DNA of 64,000 nucleotides from Phytopythium helicoides (taxonomy: Eukaryota; Oomycota; Peronosporomycetes; Pythiales; Pythiaceae), in NCBI GenBank assembly GCA_024867545.1, contig JANFNE010000040.1, forward strand, positions 310,001 through 374,000, written 5' to 3'. The notes under the pieces are model-generated. The model saw nothing but the letters and a program-made list of their open reading frames with translations, did no database searches and was not told where the DNA came from. Position numbers and translations under genes: made by a program. Of this stretch, positions 1 through 15,000 are shown in pieces. Positions within the stretch are counted from its first letter, which is position 1. The number at the start of each line of letters is the position of its first letter.

Positions 1-3000
1 CCTGTGTTCGAAGAGTATCGCAAGCTGTTACCCGCGTGGAGACTGAGCCCGTACCAACGACATTCAGCTTCGACGAATCGACGGAGACTGCTGGAAGGTC
101 TCCCAGCTCCGAGTCAAACGCGATGATGTAGGTGAAGCCTGCTCCAGCGACTGCTTGCTTGTAAACTTTTGCCGCTGAGCTAGTGATACCAAAGTACGGA
201 GAAGAAAGCGTGATGCTAGTCGCTGTGATAGCTTGAACAGTAAAGACTGGTCCATCTATCGCGCCAACCCGGATCCAATCGCCAACTTGGAAGCTGGACT
301 GAAAGTTTGCTGAGCCCGTCTGAATAACGTTTGAAGTCTTTGTTGTTGCAACCGTTCCGATAGTCACTTCTGTCTGAACATCGGTAGTGTCAACAGTAAC
401 AGCACCAATAGATGATAGTTTTTCGAGCTCGCCTTCTACAACTTTTGTACCAGCATTAAAAGGAAGTGCACCGGTTGTTTGGCCGTTGAATTTGAGAGAG
501 AATGTCCCGGCCAAGCGACTGACTCCGCCACCATTCACAATAAATAGCTCCACAATTTGTGTTTCTCGGATTGGGGCGCCAATAACACCATTTCCAGTCC
601 CGTCTAACAGGTTGCTGTGCTTATCTCTTGTCTCGATAACAAAGCTCGTCCGAGAGTGGAATTTCCCATTATGTAACCCAGCCAGGCCAACTTTACTCGT
701 AGTCCCTGGCCAATAATTAGTGCCAGAATCAGTCGCCGTGCATTTCTCTGGATCGATCGAGCCATGTGCAACCGTGGTTAAAAATGGGCTGACACCATCC
801 AAGGTTGGAACACCATTAGCAGATGCTTGTCCGCTTTTGTAGATTAAAACTTGGGCAGTTGGGTCACCAGTGAAAGCTGCCGACGACACCTTCAGAGCAG
901 GTAAATTCCCAACCAAAAAGTTGTTCCTGACTATCCTGTCAGTGACGTAGCGCGCTGAAGACCAGAACTCAATCTGTGGGTTTCCAACACTGGCACCTAC
1001 AAATGTGACGACCCATTCCTTTGATTTGAATGCATCCACTACACCGGGGCTTGAAACAATGACATTGCCTGCACCAATAGAGAGAAGGCTCTCTAGACTA
1101 GATTGAAGTGTTCGCTGCAGTCGCATCGTACGCAATAGGGCTCGTCACCTGACCGTTGTATTCGAGTCTGAAAGACCCACCCGTCAACATTGCTTGCGTT
1201 GCACTCACACGCACAACTTGGATTTCGTTCACGATGGGAGTACCCGTTGAGCTGGAAGTTTTAATATGCTCGCGTTCAGCCGACTGTATCACGCTGACTG
1301 TAATCGAACCTTGACCATTGACCACGTACAAGTTATTGATCGCTCGAGGGGCTGCACATCAAGTAATGGTGAGATCTGAGTGAATGTCACCCGGTAGTCA
1401 AAGCCAAAGTTGCCATTACTGGTCCTTGATACGTCGATTACGGACGAGAAGTTTCCTGAAAAGATTGGCAAGTTAAGTAATGCTTGCTGCACTACACTTG
1501 CATTGGCATCAAATGCGATTGGACCAGTAGATTCACCCTGAAGTTGGAGCGAAAATGTTCCGCCCCGCGATAACATTTGACCAAACGATGTACTCACAAC
1601 TTGAATCTCAGGAGCTGTCTCTGCCGTAATGACGACCGTGTGTGGACCTGACTTGATGGGAGAATAAGTCACCGAGTAGAGTCCTTCCGAAAGGTATGAC
1701 ACTTCGAAAAGAGAGGCTAGCTGCAATTTTGGAGAAAACGATGTACCCGAAGGAAATATTGAAACTTGTATTCGGTCAAAGCCGTCACTGTCCTCTTTGT
1801 TGTTTCCATGCGTATCCTTCATCTGCACAAAGAATGATGCATTTTCTCCTGCTGTAGAAGTATATAACCCGCGGCCGTAAGCAGTACTGACACTAGGGTT
1901 TGTTGGCCCTGGAGCCACATGTACAGTCTTTGGAAATCCTTGAATCATTTGAGCGGGTCTATACGCAGTCAACTCTTGGATAGTAATAGCTGCATTGTTG
2001 CCTGTAAGCGCACTGTCAAAAACGGGTATGATACTATTGGCGTTGCCATTGCTATCTGTGGTGTCAAAGTGGAATGTCACGAGCCACTTTGCATCCCAGC
2101 GTCGCGTCTAAACTCGCACAGTATGAAGCAACTTCAACTGAACCCGTGGGGATACCTGCCAGTGCCTCTAATGCGGCTTTTATATCACTTGAGGCAGCAT
2201 TAAATGAGATGGAACTCGTCGTTTCACTTCCCCAACCAAGTTTGAATGATCCACCTAGCCCAGAATCGGCTGCTGATGATACGACTTGGACAAGATCAAC
2301 ACGCGGAGCAACTACGCTAAGTGAATATTGGCCCTTGATGTAAGGCACGAATGCAACGGAGTGTCGACCGGTTTCTTGGCCAACCTTGAATACAGGCACA
2401 AGGTTACTCGTCGCCCCAAGATATGCTGACAGCAAAGGAACATTCGTCACGTCAAATACGCCGTCCGTATTGTGCACAAAGTGCATTTCAGAGCCAATGA
2501 CTACTTGATTCCACGCTGCAACGGGCTGTCAGCCGGTAGTGATCGAAAATCGGCACTACAATCAGTCAACGTAACTGATCCAAACGTGGCGGTGCATGCT
2601 CCCAAATACCGCCAATCTTTCGGATAGACACTCGACACCGCAAAACTAGAGCCTGCAAATGGTTCACATCCATGTCCAGATTCGACGATCACGGAAGTGG
2701 TACCGCTAGCAAAAGGAGATGTTGAGTGTGTGGTAAAGAAACAGTCGCGTTGTCGCACTTGTGAGCCCGAATTACAATTTAGAACACGAAACGGTGTGCC
2801 AACCATCAGGTGCCGTGCAATGTCTTCAGGTCAGCACAATTGTGTTTGTAGATATATCCAAGCTCTGACAACAAGATGCGCACAGATATGTTGGGTTTAG
2901 ACTCGCTGGAGTACCCGAAATCCTATCGTTGACTCGGCCTTGAGAAGCCCACCCTCCAGTGCCAACAAGAGCAACCTCAAATGTGTCTCTTCCGGTTTGG

Positions 3001-6000
3001 AATTTGCGGTTGCCGAAGTTGTCATGAGCTTCCAATTCAAACACGAACGGCTGAAGCGCCTTTGTAGACACATTGCTTGTGGTACTCATTACGTTGAAGC
3101 CATCAATCGAGTTCAGAACTTGCGCAGGATCGAGCACCCCAGGATATAGCACGGATGGTGAAACGGTGTATTTGCCACTGGATATGAAGCAAACAGTGAG
3201 GCGGCCACGATGGGAGTACTTGCAAATACGCCGTCACAACTCCATTCAACTCGAATAAATGACTGAGCGTCGCGTGTTCGGTACTTAATTTTGACACTGT
3301 AGAAATTGCTTTCAACCAGGCCGATTCCAATACTTTTGGTATATCCAGACACTGGGATTTTGGAAGCTGGCTGGAATAGATCAAGCAGAACATGTCCGTC
3401 CACCTCCAGAGATACAGCATCGTCCGCTCGGGCAATAAAGTAATGCACGCCCGACGCTTCTGCCCGAATCTCTCCCTCCCATATCACTGAGTAGTATTTA
3501 TTTGGGAATGGATCTCCGATCGGTGAATCCTCACCCCATTTGAAATCAACCGAAGCATCTATCCTTCGAGTATACTCTTCTGTAAAGTCCACGTTCTCGA
3601 AATACGTCCCCCACAGTCCTCCAGCACGTCGCCGGGTAATGTTAAGTTCATAATCTCCCGCCTGCTGCGGTAAAAATGACAGCCGAAAGACACCGTCAGT
3701 GTTCGGGGTTGCTTCGCTGATGTTTATCAAATATTTGTCTGACGCTCCGCCTGGTCCATTTAAAGATGGTATAAAGCCCTCAACGCTGAGTTCTGTGCTA
3801 GACTCGAGACGGTTTTTGAACTCATCAATTGCGTACAGAACAAACTCCTGCATCTCTCCTTGAATCACAACTGCTGGAGCAGTATGAATTGAGTCAGGTC
3901 CACTTGCTAAGGTAGGATGGACATTAACGCTCGGCGGAAAGAAGGTGTCTTGATTCAACACCATGACTTCAAAGCCGTAAGTCCCTTGCACTGTTGGTAC
4001 TATTGTCACGTTGAATAACCCCAGAGACAACCCGCCGTACGTAATTGAGCTGACTCCTCTTGTTGACTCGGTAATATCAGCATGTAGGATGCCATATCTC
4101 TTTTCTGTGATCATAAGTAGTGGCGGGTTTCCTATCTCTTGGAAGGTAATGACGACTGCAGCAGGCGCTGTGACACCATCATATATTTGGCAAACTACTG
4201 CCTGGGTGCTAGTAACAACGACACCCCCAGCCATTTGGATCGATTCGAGCCCGTTCAACGCTGCTGCAAAGACTGAAATTGTGCTAGAAGCACCAACTGT
4301 GACCGTTTCGCCTTCGAACTGCAAATCAAATGTTGCAGAACTGGCCTCCGATGCTGTTACTTGGCATGTGATAACTTGGACTTCATTGTTTGCAATCTGA
4401 ATCGGTTTGTCACTCTCACCCACACCCTTGACTTGCTCTGTCAAATAAATATCGTTTGGTGTGGAGGACCAAGCGATGAGGGCAACATCGCCTGGATCGA
4501 CAAATACAATCTCGATCGCTTGAGGGTTGCTAACACTACATACTGGGAAGTACGGAGCTCCAGCCGCAGGAATATGACCGCTCTTTAAGAATAGACGAAC
4601 ACCGGATAATACGATAGTGTTGATTTTGGTCTCAAGATCACTCAGGGATAGAAATGGAGAGATAACAACACTTCGGCTTGCGTATGCAAGTGTAAATGGT
4701 GCAGAGCCCCAGCACTTCAAAACTTGTACTTCTTGCACGCCTGGATTCTGAAGGGTAGTCGTGAGGAAGACCGAAATATCGCTTGTGGCCGTCATCGATC
4801 GGTTGTTACCGAATGTACCTCGTACATACTCTATTGATTCGATAAACGGATGTTGCTGACCAGAGTCCGCAATTGCGATCAGGGCGTAATCTGGAATGAG
4901 CGGCGGGACATTGCCGGAGTGTGTGTCGAACGTGATTGTCCACTGCACTAGGGTCGAAATATCTGCAATGCTGCGCTCGGTTGACACATCGAACCAGTCT
5001 CTAGTCACACTGACTTGGTCGACCCCGACAAGCGCTTCAATTGCAGTTTCCATTGCGCTTGCAGATGCGTCAAAGGGAATATTCGCTGTCGCTTCTTGAT
5101 TATTATTGAACAAAAGTCGGAAGCTTCCCCACGCTGGGTACACCCCACCTGACACCACCACCAGAGTCATGTTCACTCGCAAGCAATAAAGGGGAGTTGA
5201 CTGATTTAGAGAACACGAGATCAGCGACGTTGCCCAGCAAAACCTCAAACTGAATAAAGATACGCTGCGGCGTTGGTGCACACACTGTTGCTTGTGTTCC
5301 TTCTGCATAAACAGTAACTTGCGATCCAACTAGGGTCGTCAGTAAGGCTGCTAAGCTAGTTCCACCTGCAGCGCCTGTCAGATCAGCATTTGCATCCACG
5401 TTTACTGGGGTGTTTGATAGGTAGCCAACCTGAAAAGGCCCGTCAGTTGATGGGTTAGCCGATGTACAGGTTAGTGTTTGGATCTCCTTTCGGAACGATG
5501 TTACACCTTGGGTAACCCGGCTGACAGTTGCACCTGTAGCGCCTAGCAGTGGCAAACTACCAAGATCTTTTGTAAATGTAATCAAAAACGCGCTCCCTAC
5601 TTGAGCAGCAGTCGCTGCAGCGTTTTCAGGTGCTGCGGACACCTGTATCCCACCATCGGTTATTGTGAAGAGAGCTTCTAAACTGGACTTGATCGTTGAG
5701 TATGAGTCCAGAGAAGCGATAGATACTGTTGGTGACCCTCGAAAGCTTAGTTGAAATGGAGAGCTGGTTGCTAACACCTTTTGAACCTCAAACACTGTTG
5801 GTAGTGTTACGGCTCGCAAACGGATTGCTTGTTGCTCTAGTCGGCGCTGATCTTTCAGCTGCACCTGAAAGTTGAGTTCTTCACCCGCGTTTAGCTCAAT
5901 GAGTGGGTCGTCAAATCCTTCAACAAGCCAGTTTCCGTGAGCTCCAAGAGAACTCGGTCCATGCGTCACATCATCTCCAACGACCACCGTGAATGGGCTT

Positions 6001-9000
6001 CCTTGAACGTGTACACTCGAGTCCAATGCCGTAATGGACACTATATAGGAGCCAGCAAAGTGTGGCGTATAGTACACAGGATATTCACCTGCCGATGCCA
6101 GATAGTCAACACGTAGTGGTGTGGCGTACAATGTTGCCGAGGACTGGATTGGGTATTCAACAGCAAGATGCGCCTCACTCCACGCTTGAAGATACGACAA
6201 AAAGGTTACTCGCCACTCATACCCAGTTGGGCTCGGTTCCGATCACTTTTCGAGAGACGGCGACCTCGGACCCATTGACCAGATCTTGCAAAATATATTT
6301 GAGGGATGCAGCGCTTACATCCTGGGGAATCAGAGGCGTGAGCACCCTTCCAGATGACTGAGCAACTTGTAGAGGCCAGCGTTGGGTCGTGAAATCTGCG
6401 CATCCATGCTTATCAACAACTGTAATAGAAGTTGTTGTAATGCTCGACACCGTAAAGACGCATTCCTGAACAGTAAATTTGGTGTTTGGAAGCAAGAGAC
6501 CGACGAGATTGGTGCTCAATGTCATTGTCGTGCCGGACAGCTGCGTTACACAGTTTGGGCACAACTGCGTTCGAAACCACCCAAATGTAAGCTTGAAGTA
6601 ACCAGAGACAGAACCATCTAAGAGTGTCAGTTTCTGAACGGCCGATGAAGTACGAAAAGTCTCGTCCTTGCCACTAAGCTCGACAAGGAAGGCGTCTGAC
6701 CTGCCATCCCCAGTGGTAAGCGAGTTGGTAGTACGATCGCCAATACGAAGGTTACCGAAGGCGTCCCTCGCATAGATATTGAATGATGTTTCATGTCCAC
6801 TGATTGCGACCGATAGCGCGTTCGTTGTCGAGTCATCGACAGTGCAGCTGGCTCCATGCAAATCGGTGTGAACGACCTTCAAAGTGGCTGGCGTCCCAAG
6901 CGGAAGACATACTGTCCCGGGGCACATCAAAATTGGCGTATTGTTCAAATATGTTTGGATTTCATACACTCCAGCACGTGGGACGGAGTATTGAACCTGA
7001 TAAATCCCTTGAATGGCTGTCACGGGAGACACTGCCAGCACACTACTTCTGAACTGCACATTTCGGTTCGACACAAGCACCATTTTTGTCTCAAATCCGT
7101 CCAAGCCAATTGCTGCGTTCCATTTCGCATTCCCGTAGGTGTCGCGTGCTTGAATTGTGAAGTTGGATACCAAGCCGGCGACTGCCTCAACTAGTCCGTC
7201 AATAATGCCGTAGGATGTAGGGGTCACTCCAAGTGCTTGACTTGTGTGTGGAGTGGTTGGTCCCTGGACTTATTGTTAGCGAGAATGGACTGCATTTGTT
7301 CGACTTGCCATTTCCGCAGTAAATGTCGAAGCCATCGACCGTCTGCACGTACAACTGGAACTGCCCACTTACTGCAGGCAAGTATTTCACGAGGTACCGC
7401 CCCTCTCCAACGTAACGAGGTTCGTCAAATGGTGCGAGATCGGCACTACCGTCGATCCAGATATCAAAGGAATCGCCATCGCTTGTCTTGTTGTTCCCAT
7501 TCTGATCCTTCGCCTGAATAATGAACTGAGCGGTGATCCCAGCCGTTGCTTGCGTCAAACCTTGCCCATAGGCAGTGGTATATGGGAAATCCATGGCACC
7601 GGGTGTAACTGTAATCGGAAATGGACTCCCAATAATATGTTCACCGTAGAATAGATACCGAGATGGAATCGGTTGCAATGGCAGATAGGACGAGCTCCAT
7701 GACAGGTGGAAGGACGCCCTCCAGTTTCTTCACGGTACTCTATTTTGATATCGTAGTAGGTGCCAACAACGAGGCTGGCACGAAAGTTTTCGCTGGTCCC
7801 TGCTTCATCGCCAGTTCCATCGCTATCCCACGTGTCGACACGAAGCTCATGGTCGAACCAAACGCGTACTCCTTCTGTCGATTGCACATAGAGAACATAA
7901 GAATCGGAGGAGGGTACTGCTATTTTACCAAACCACCGAATGCTAATATAATCACGCCCGTAGTCTGTGATAGCTGCGGTTCCCCAGTCAAAATCAGTAG
8001 AGGATCGACTCGAGCGATAACCGGATCGTCTTGGAACCAATAGTTGTCATAATAGAGCGCTCGCAGTCCTCCACTGTGAAGCTGCTGCACCGCTACAGAG
8101 TAGTCAGGAGCAGCTTCAAACGGAATATATCGCCCGGTGTAGCTCGGAAATCCTGAATGCTGCTTGAACACAGACAACCTCGGGTAATTCCCTGTCAAAG
8201 AGTTCACACTTCCAGCCTGGATCTCTGTCACAGTTACATCTGGAAAACTTCCCGATAGCTCTCGAGCATCTGGAATTAGACTCTCAATGTTTCCAAGCTC
8301 TGAGCGGAATGTGACGCGCCATTTGAATCGATTGCCGGAATCAAGCTCGTCTGATCGTGTCACATCAACTCGGCTGATAGAAGGCAATGCTTCAAGAGCA
8401 GCCTTCATCGTTACATCTGTTGCGTCAAATGAGATCGGCTGCGTCCTTTCACCTCTAAATGTGAGAGCGAATGTACCATGCAGTGGCGTGGGAGCTCCAC
8501 CTCGTGTCTCAATTTCTTGGATCTCATATGCATACGGATATGCCTCCAAAAGTGGCAAGTCTCCTAGATTCTTGGTAAACGACACAGTCCATCGGTTTCC
8601 GTTGTAGAGCTCTTCTTTTTTAACGTCGACCTGAAGGATCGAGCGCAAATTCTCAAGGCTGGCCTTGAGATCAGATGACTCGATATCGAACGGTAAATTG
8701 ATCGTAGTATCACCCATCATATTTAGGACGAAGGTGCCGCCCAGTGAAAGTCCCATCCGTCGTATTTCCTCGATTTCGACGGTTGCACTGGTACCACCAA
8801 GGTTTGTTATGGACGTTGTGATGGCAGGAACGCTTCCCAGGATCTCGGTAAATGTTACCAACCATGTCTTCAGTCCTGAAGTTGTTCCATAGTCGGCACT
8901 TTGGGAAGACACTGAAACGGAATCAATCCCATCAGTGATTCAAGTAAGCTTTTCATGTCGGCACTGGTAGCAGTCACCGGGACGGTAACAGTCCCCATAC

Positions 9001-12000
9001 CAGCGAAGATCAGATCGAACGAGCCCGAGATTGTGGTCGCTACACTTTCATCTATCCATGTCGAAATCGACTGCACTTCTGGGAAAGATTCGACGCTTGC
9101 TGATGTCGTGACTGTTTGAACATCACATATACCATTCTGAATCGTGGTGAACAAAGTGGGAGTGGAAGTCAGAATCGTGTCCGACGTCATAAACGCAGTA
9201 TCGCCGATAAGTTTAATTGCTGGCATATCACATAAATCGCTCACAAAGGTCACTGAATACGTCCACGACGTTGCTCCGTTGACGCTGTTTGTGATACGCG
9301 AGACTGCCACTGTTTCGACATTGCTGAGCGTCTCCAGGCTTGTCTTCACAAGGTTTGCAGCCGTTGCATCGCTGGTTCCTGCTGCTGATAGCACTACTGC
9401 GTCGACTGAGATTGTAGCTTGTAGCCGCAACACCCCTTAGTTTTGTGATCGAAGTGTCGAGTGAAAAGGAGATGCTGCCAGCAGTTCCATCAAATGTGAT
9501 TTGCTGAATCTCATACACTACAGGATTGTAAACCGCCTGACCACCGTCCGAAACGAATTCATGCGTCCATCAACGATTGATGGAGGGCTAGACCATAGCT
9601 CTGTCCAGAATATATCCTTCCCAACAAAGCCAGGAGGCATCGTCGAATAGGTGACAACATCCCCGGAGGCTTTTCGTGGCGCGATAATAAACTCGTTTGC
9701 TTCGCCTTTGATGAACTCCGAGATAGATATATGTGTCGTGTCATCTGCCGTCAGTAGTGGTGCGTCACCTGTGTATGAGACAAAAGTAATGTACCACATA
9801 GCATCAACACCGTTGATGTCGGCTTTGGAGACGTGGACATTACCCAGATTAAGATCCAGATTTGCGACCAGATCCTCCACCGCTCTAGCTGTAGTCGTTG
9901 TAAAGATTGGCCCAATTGCTGGACCTGCTCTCCAATATAGATTGAAAAAGCCTGCGAAAGTTGCCGCTGGTTCGCACTGTTTGCACCTCATACACAATGC
10001 CTGCCATGCCCTGCACCAGTGATGATCCATAGGCTGGTGTTTGTGCGCTCGATGCTCCTGAAGAAGCAGCGATTGCTGGTGTTGAAACACCACCGATGCC
10101 TTCGCCAGCAGCGTTGATGGCGACCACGACGTATGCGTAAAGTGTATCTGACACAAGGTTACGCGATGTGTAGCTAAGAACGTCGGGTGAGCTGGAGCCA
10201 TCGTACACTACCATTCCTGGCGTTCCGTCTTGAATAGCAGTCACTGATATGCGGGGGCTGCCTCCAGTCAGCCGTCCGCTGGTGACCTTCATGAGTGGCA
10301 GGTCACCCAGCTCCGTCAGGAATGTCACATCCCACATCATTGTATTGTCTGAACCAGTCGTTGTGGTTACGCTGACAACGCCAATGCTCGGCAGGTTTCT
10401 CGAGATGCCGCTTCATTTCACTTGCGGTCGTCGACGACAGGTAAGTGCCATGTTTCAAATCCTCGAAAAGACACCGTGAAATCCCCACCAAGAGGACTCC
10501 CTGCCTTTTTGGATGTGGGCGACGCTTGTCGTGTACGCAGTTGCTTGAACCGTGTTGGTAAGCAAGTCCGGTACGACCACAATATCCGGTAATGTGTTGT
10601 ACCAATTAGAAAAAGAAATCGTCCAGGTCATGCCCGTCGCTGTCGCAACCGAAGTCACTGCCACAGTTCCTACATTGCAAACAGCTTCTATTGCTGCTTT
10701 GACTTGAGCATTGGTCGCTGCCTGGGCTGTTCCAGCTGACAGCAAAGCTGTCTTACCTGGTTAATATACAAGCCAAACTGTCCCGATGCTCCGTTGATTG
10801 TCACAGACTGAATATCAATTTGTGGACTATTCACAAACGTCTGGATGCGTTGGATCTCAGTGTTCACGGGAGTTCCAGAAGGTGTGTAGCCGGCTGTGAC
10901 TCCAGGGAACTGCCACAGCTTATACCCCAGCAATGGGGAACCGTTGCACCCGGTTAGAGTTGATGTGCATGCCGAAGGAGGTAACCACGATACTTGGATT
11001 GACGTTGCTGTCACATCAACAAAACTAGGCGCACTGGGAGCTGATGGCACGTTCGCCAACTACAACAGCAAGAATCGCACTTTGACCTGACGGACCGATC
11101 GCGTTCACTGCTCGCATATAGAAGCGATAGACCTTTCCCTCTGTCAGTCCAGTTATCGAATACTTGTAGCTGTACGGAAACGTCCCCACTAGAGACACTG
11201 GAGCCCAGCCTGCTATAGATCCATCGTCCATGAAGAGTTGATAGTTCGTGATCGGAGAACCACCATTGTCCTCAGGAGGCCAACCATTTCACAACAATGA
11301 TACCATCGTTAGGAGCAGCAGTGTTGATAGTCGTGGTCGAGTCACGCATTAGCTCAGCTGGGGGCTTCGGTACAACTGGGTTTCGAACTGAGTACTCAGC
11401 TGGATCACTGAATTCACCGTAGCAGGCCGCTGTAGCGTCTTCTGAAGAGCAAAAGTTGATTGCCCGCACTTTGAAGAGATATTTACGGCCGGACTCTATG
11501 ACATTATCTGCGCTTGTGGTCAATGTTGTCGTGAAGGTCGCAGCATCGTTCGGGCGATCGTATACCTTCCGATACACATTACCCCATTCTGAAATCCACA
11601 GCTCGTATCCGCTCACGGTCGCACCACCGTTCACCGTTGGAGCTTGCCACGACACTGTGATGGATGTGGCAGTCGACGATACAAGCACTACGCGCTCAGG
11701 CGGTCCAGGAGGAAGATTCTTGGTAATCACAAATTGGGGTATTGAAAGTGCACGCGAACCAAAGCTCACCGAGTTGTGGAAATATGCCGCGTGTGTAGTA
11801 TTTTGTCCCATAGTTGAGCCCCGGAATCGTGAGTTGGAAAGGATCCCCTCCTGACAAGTCGGTGATCAGCGTTGACTGGAGCGCCGCGACTCCTTTCACG
11901 ACCTCTGTTATCGTAACCGTCGGTACGGATGCTCCTTGGCCTCCTGTCAGGCTCGTGGAAACCTTCACTAGAGGAGCCACATCACCAAAGTTGCATATTG

Positions 12001-15000
12001 ATGGGGAATTTGATCTACAGCCGCTGAATGTCACAAGCCAGGAGTACCCATCCGAATTGGTTGTACGACTTACTTGCACACGTCCAATGTATATGAGCTG
12101 CTCCAGAGCACTCTTGATGGTGTCGCTAGATGCGTACGGAGACAAATTGGAAGTATATACAGGTCGTCGCTGGAGAACCCCCAGTGATTCCGAGCTGGAA
12201 CGTCCCGTCTACAGGGAGAGAACCATCTTGCAGAGTGCTAATCTGTACTGTGCTACTTGCACCTTGAAGGATTCGTTGCATCCATTCCCAAGGGATCCAT
12301 GTTACCTGAACCAATCGGAAAGCTTCCCGGGTTCGACGTGAACGTCACTGTCCACGAGTACTCGCTCTTGAGAGACGGGCCAGTGCGAGTAACTGCGACT
12401 GTTCCAATGTTAGGCAGCGCTTCCAGACGTGCCTTTACTGTTGTATCCGATGCGTCAAAGTCAATTGGATCAGTCACATGCCCTCCGAGCTTTAGCCGAA
12501 ATGTGCCTGATAAAGAGTTTCCAGCTACAGATGCCGGGACACTTCCGTAAGTCGCACCCTTCGTGAAGATTCGGATCCCAGCTCCATTTCCGACGAGCAA
12601 GTTGTTCGTTGGCCGAACTAGCAAGTCTGGGATAGCACCACTATTTCCAAACGTGACTATCCATAGTCGTGCTCCAGCAGTCTGGTCTGCTTGAGGCAAA
12701 GAATTTGTTCCATCGTTGACACTGACCACCACCGCAGAGTCCAGAGCAGCTAGTGCAGCTTGACAGTCGATATTGGAGCGTTATATTGCAAAGGAACAGT
12801 GCTTGTATCTTGCCCTCGCAAGTAGGAGAGTCGAAAAGTGCCACTCACAGGAGCTTGGCCTTGAATTCGCTCCACTACATCTATGCGTCGGTTTCCTTCC
12901 AGATCGTACGTGTTACCTGTCATCATGGGCATGTCGCCGGCTCTTCCGTTGACAGACACAAAAGTGACTTCAAAACCAGAAGTGCATCCAGTCGACGCAC
13001 ACGGGTTACAAGCAGTCGTCTGCGAGCCGTAGAAGGAAACTTGCACGTCTGCAATTGCTGTCAGCTCTTCAAGAACAGTCTCGATAGCTGTCGCAGATGT
13101 TTCACTTGCTGCAATTCGTGCGGTTGTTTCTCCCATAAAGTTTAGCGAGAAAAAACCGCTGCCGGTGCTGAGTGCGTCGCAGCTCACTTGCTGGATCTCA
13201 TTCGCCGGAACAGAATTGTATGTGCTCGTCAGCATCACTAGTTGCACCTCTGCAATCGTCGATGTCACAGTCGATACTTTTTGGACCTCTTGGACAATTG
13301 GGACTTGCAGACGAACTTGCTGGACCTCGTCGATGATAGGACTCGTCCCAAGCTCGACTTGGTACGAATCGATTGGCTTACCGCCATCACTGAGTGGGGA
13401 GCGCAGGCTAATCCCAACGGTTGTTCCGTCAATAGCCTCCAACGAAACATTTGTCGGGACACTTGGAGACTCTGTGTGAACGTGAAAATTAGCGACGTCT
13501 ACGTCTCACCCACGAGCGACAGATTGAAACTACTTACGGGGAGTTGGAATAGCAAACTGCGGTGTCGAGATTGTGCCTGGTCCTCGGCCAGCAGCATTTA
13601 TCGCCGAGACACGAAAGAAATAGGGAATATTTTCATCTAGGTGATTGGCTGTCACGGACAAATCGCTGAGATCTGAAATGAGCGCACTGCCAAAACTCAC
13701 TCCTGTTACCATACGCATCCTTCCGTTAAGGTTTCAAATAAAGTCATCATCACATATTCAGCATGAACGTACCGTTCGCTGGATCTTTAGAGTTGAATGG
13801 AGGGAATATTCCTTTCACAATCTGGGTGACATCAATAACTGGTGCAGTGCCTGTGAGGGCAATTGCATCTGGGACGATAGCGCTAAGGTCACCAAGATTG
13901 TTCGAAAACGTCACAGTCCACGCGTATCCGTTATTTGGGTCGGCATTCGACCGTGTCACGGTCGACATCACCAATGGTCGACAAGGTCTCAAGCTGTGCC
14001 TTGACTACTGCAGCGCTCGCATCAAAAGGCATATACCCCGTGCGTTGGCCTTCGAATTCAAGAGCAAAAATTCCCCCGAGAACGGTTGATGTCCCCTCCA
14101 CATTTGCGCCAACAGCGACTGTGTCCCCTCCACCTGTCGTTGCAGATGCCCCAAAGGTGCCTCCGATTGTGGGCGAGACAGTCATCATTTGGAGGTCGCC
14201 AGCGTTTCCGTCGAAAGTGACACTCCAAGTGCATACGCGTTGAGAGCCTGATGTCGAAGGAGTGCTCGATACAGTGACTTGCGCAACATTCGTAAGCCTC
14301 TCGAGCTCTGCCTTGATGATATTGATTGACCCGTCTCTCACCGTCGAGATCTGAATTGTGTCGTCGCCAACTGTGACGAGAGACGATGGGCTCCCAGCAC
14401 TAGATGGCACAATCGCCGCCATTTGGACCAGATTTCCAGGCTGGTTGGTGAAAGTAACAGCCCATGTACACGACTGGGTCGCATCTGATGCAACCGTGGA
14501 TACTACCACAGGTCCAACGATTCCGTTCAGCGCCGAAAGTTCTGCTGTAATGGAGGCAGCGCCAACCGAACAGTCACCATTCGCGCTATTGACGAAAATC
14601 GGATTGGTTCTCTGTACGGATGCGTCCTCTGCATTGCTTGTGTACACGAGTTGAATTGCCGTGTGTGAAGATACCAAGTTGTCCCCACCTTGGGCAGTTG
14701 TATCTGTGGTCGTTACTTGTATCTGCTGGACCTCGGGACCAGTCGGCACACATGTTCCGTCCCCGACAGGAATGGCCCCTGTCGTGGTCACTTGACCAGC
14801 AATACTCGTGCGTAGGTAAAAAGACGATGTCGAAGTGCCGCTTGTCGTCACTATAACATTCTGGACTTCCTGAATCGTTCCAGGTCGCGTTCGTGTTACC
14901 CTCACTGCCTTCGAGACCACACCGTCCGTGCGAGTCTCAAGAAATCTCGTCATGACACCTGTGCCAAGTGGGTCCAAGCTTCCTTTGAGCGTAAGAAACG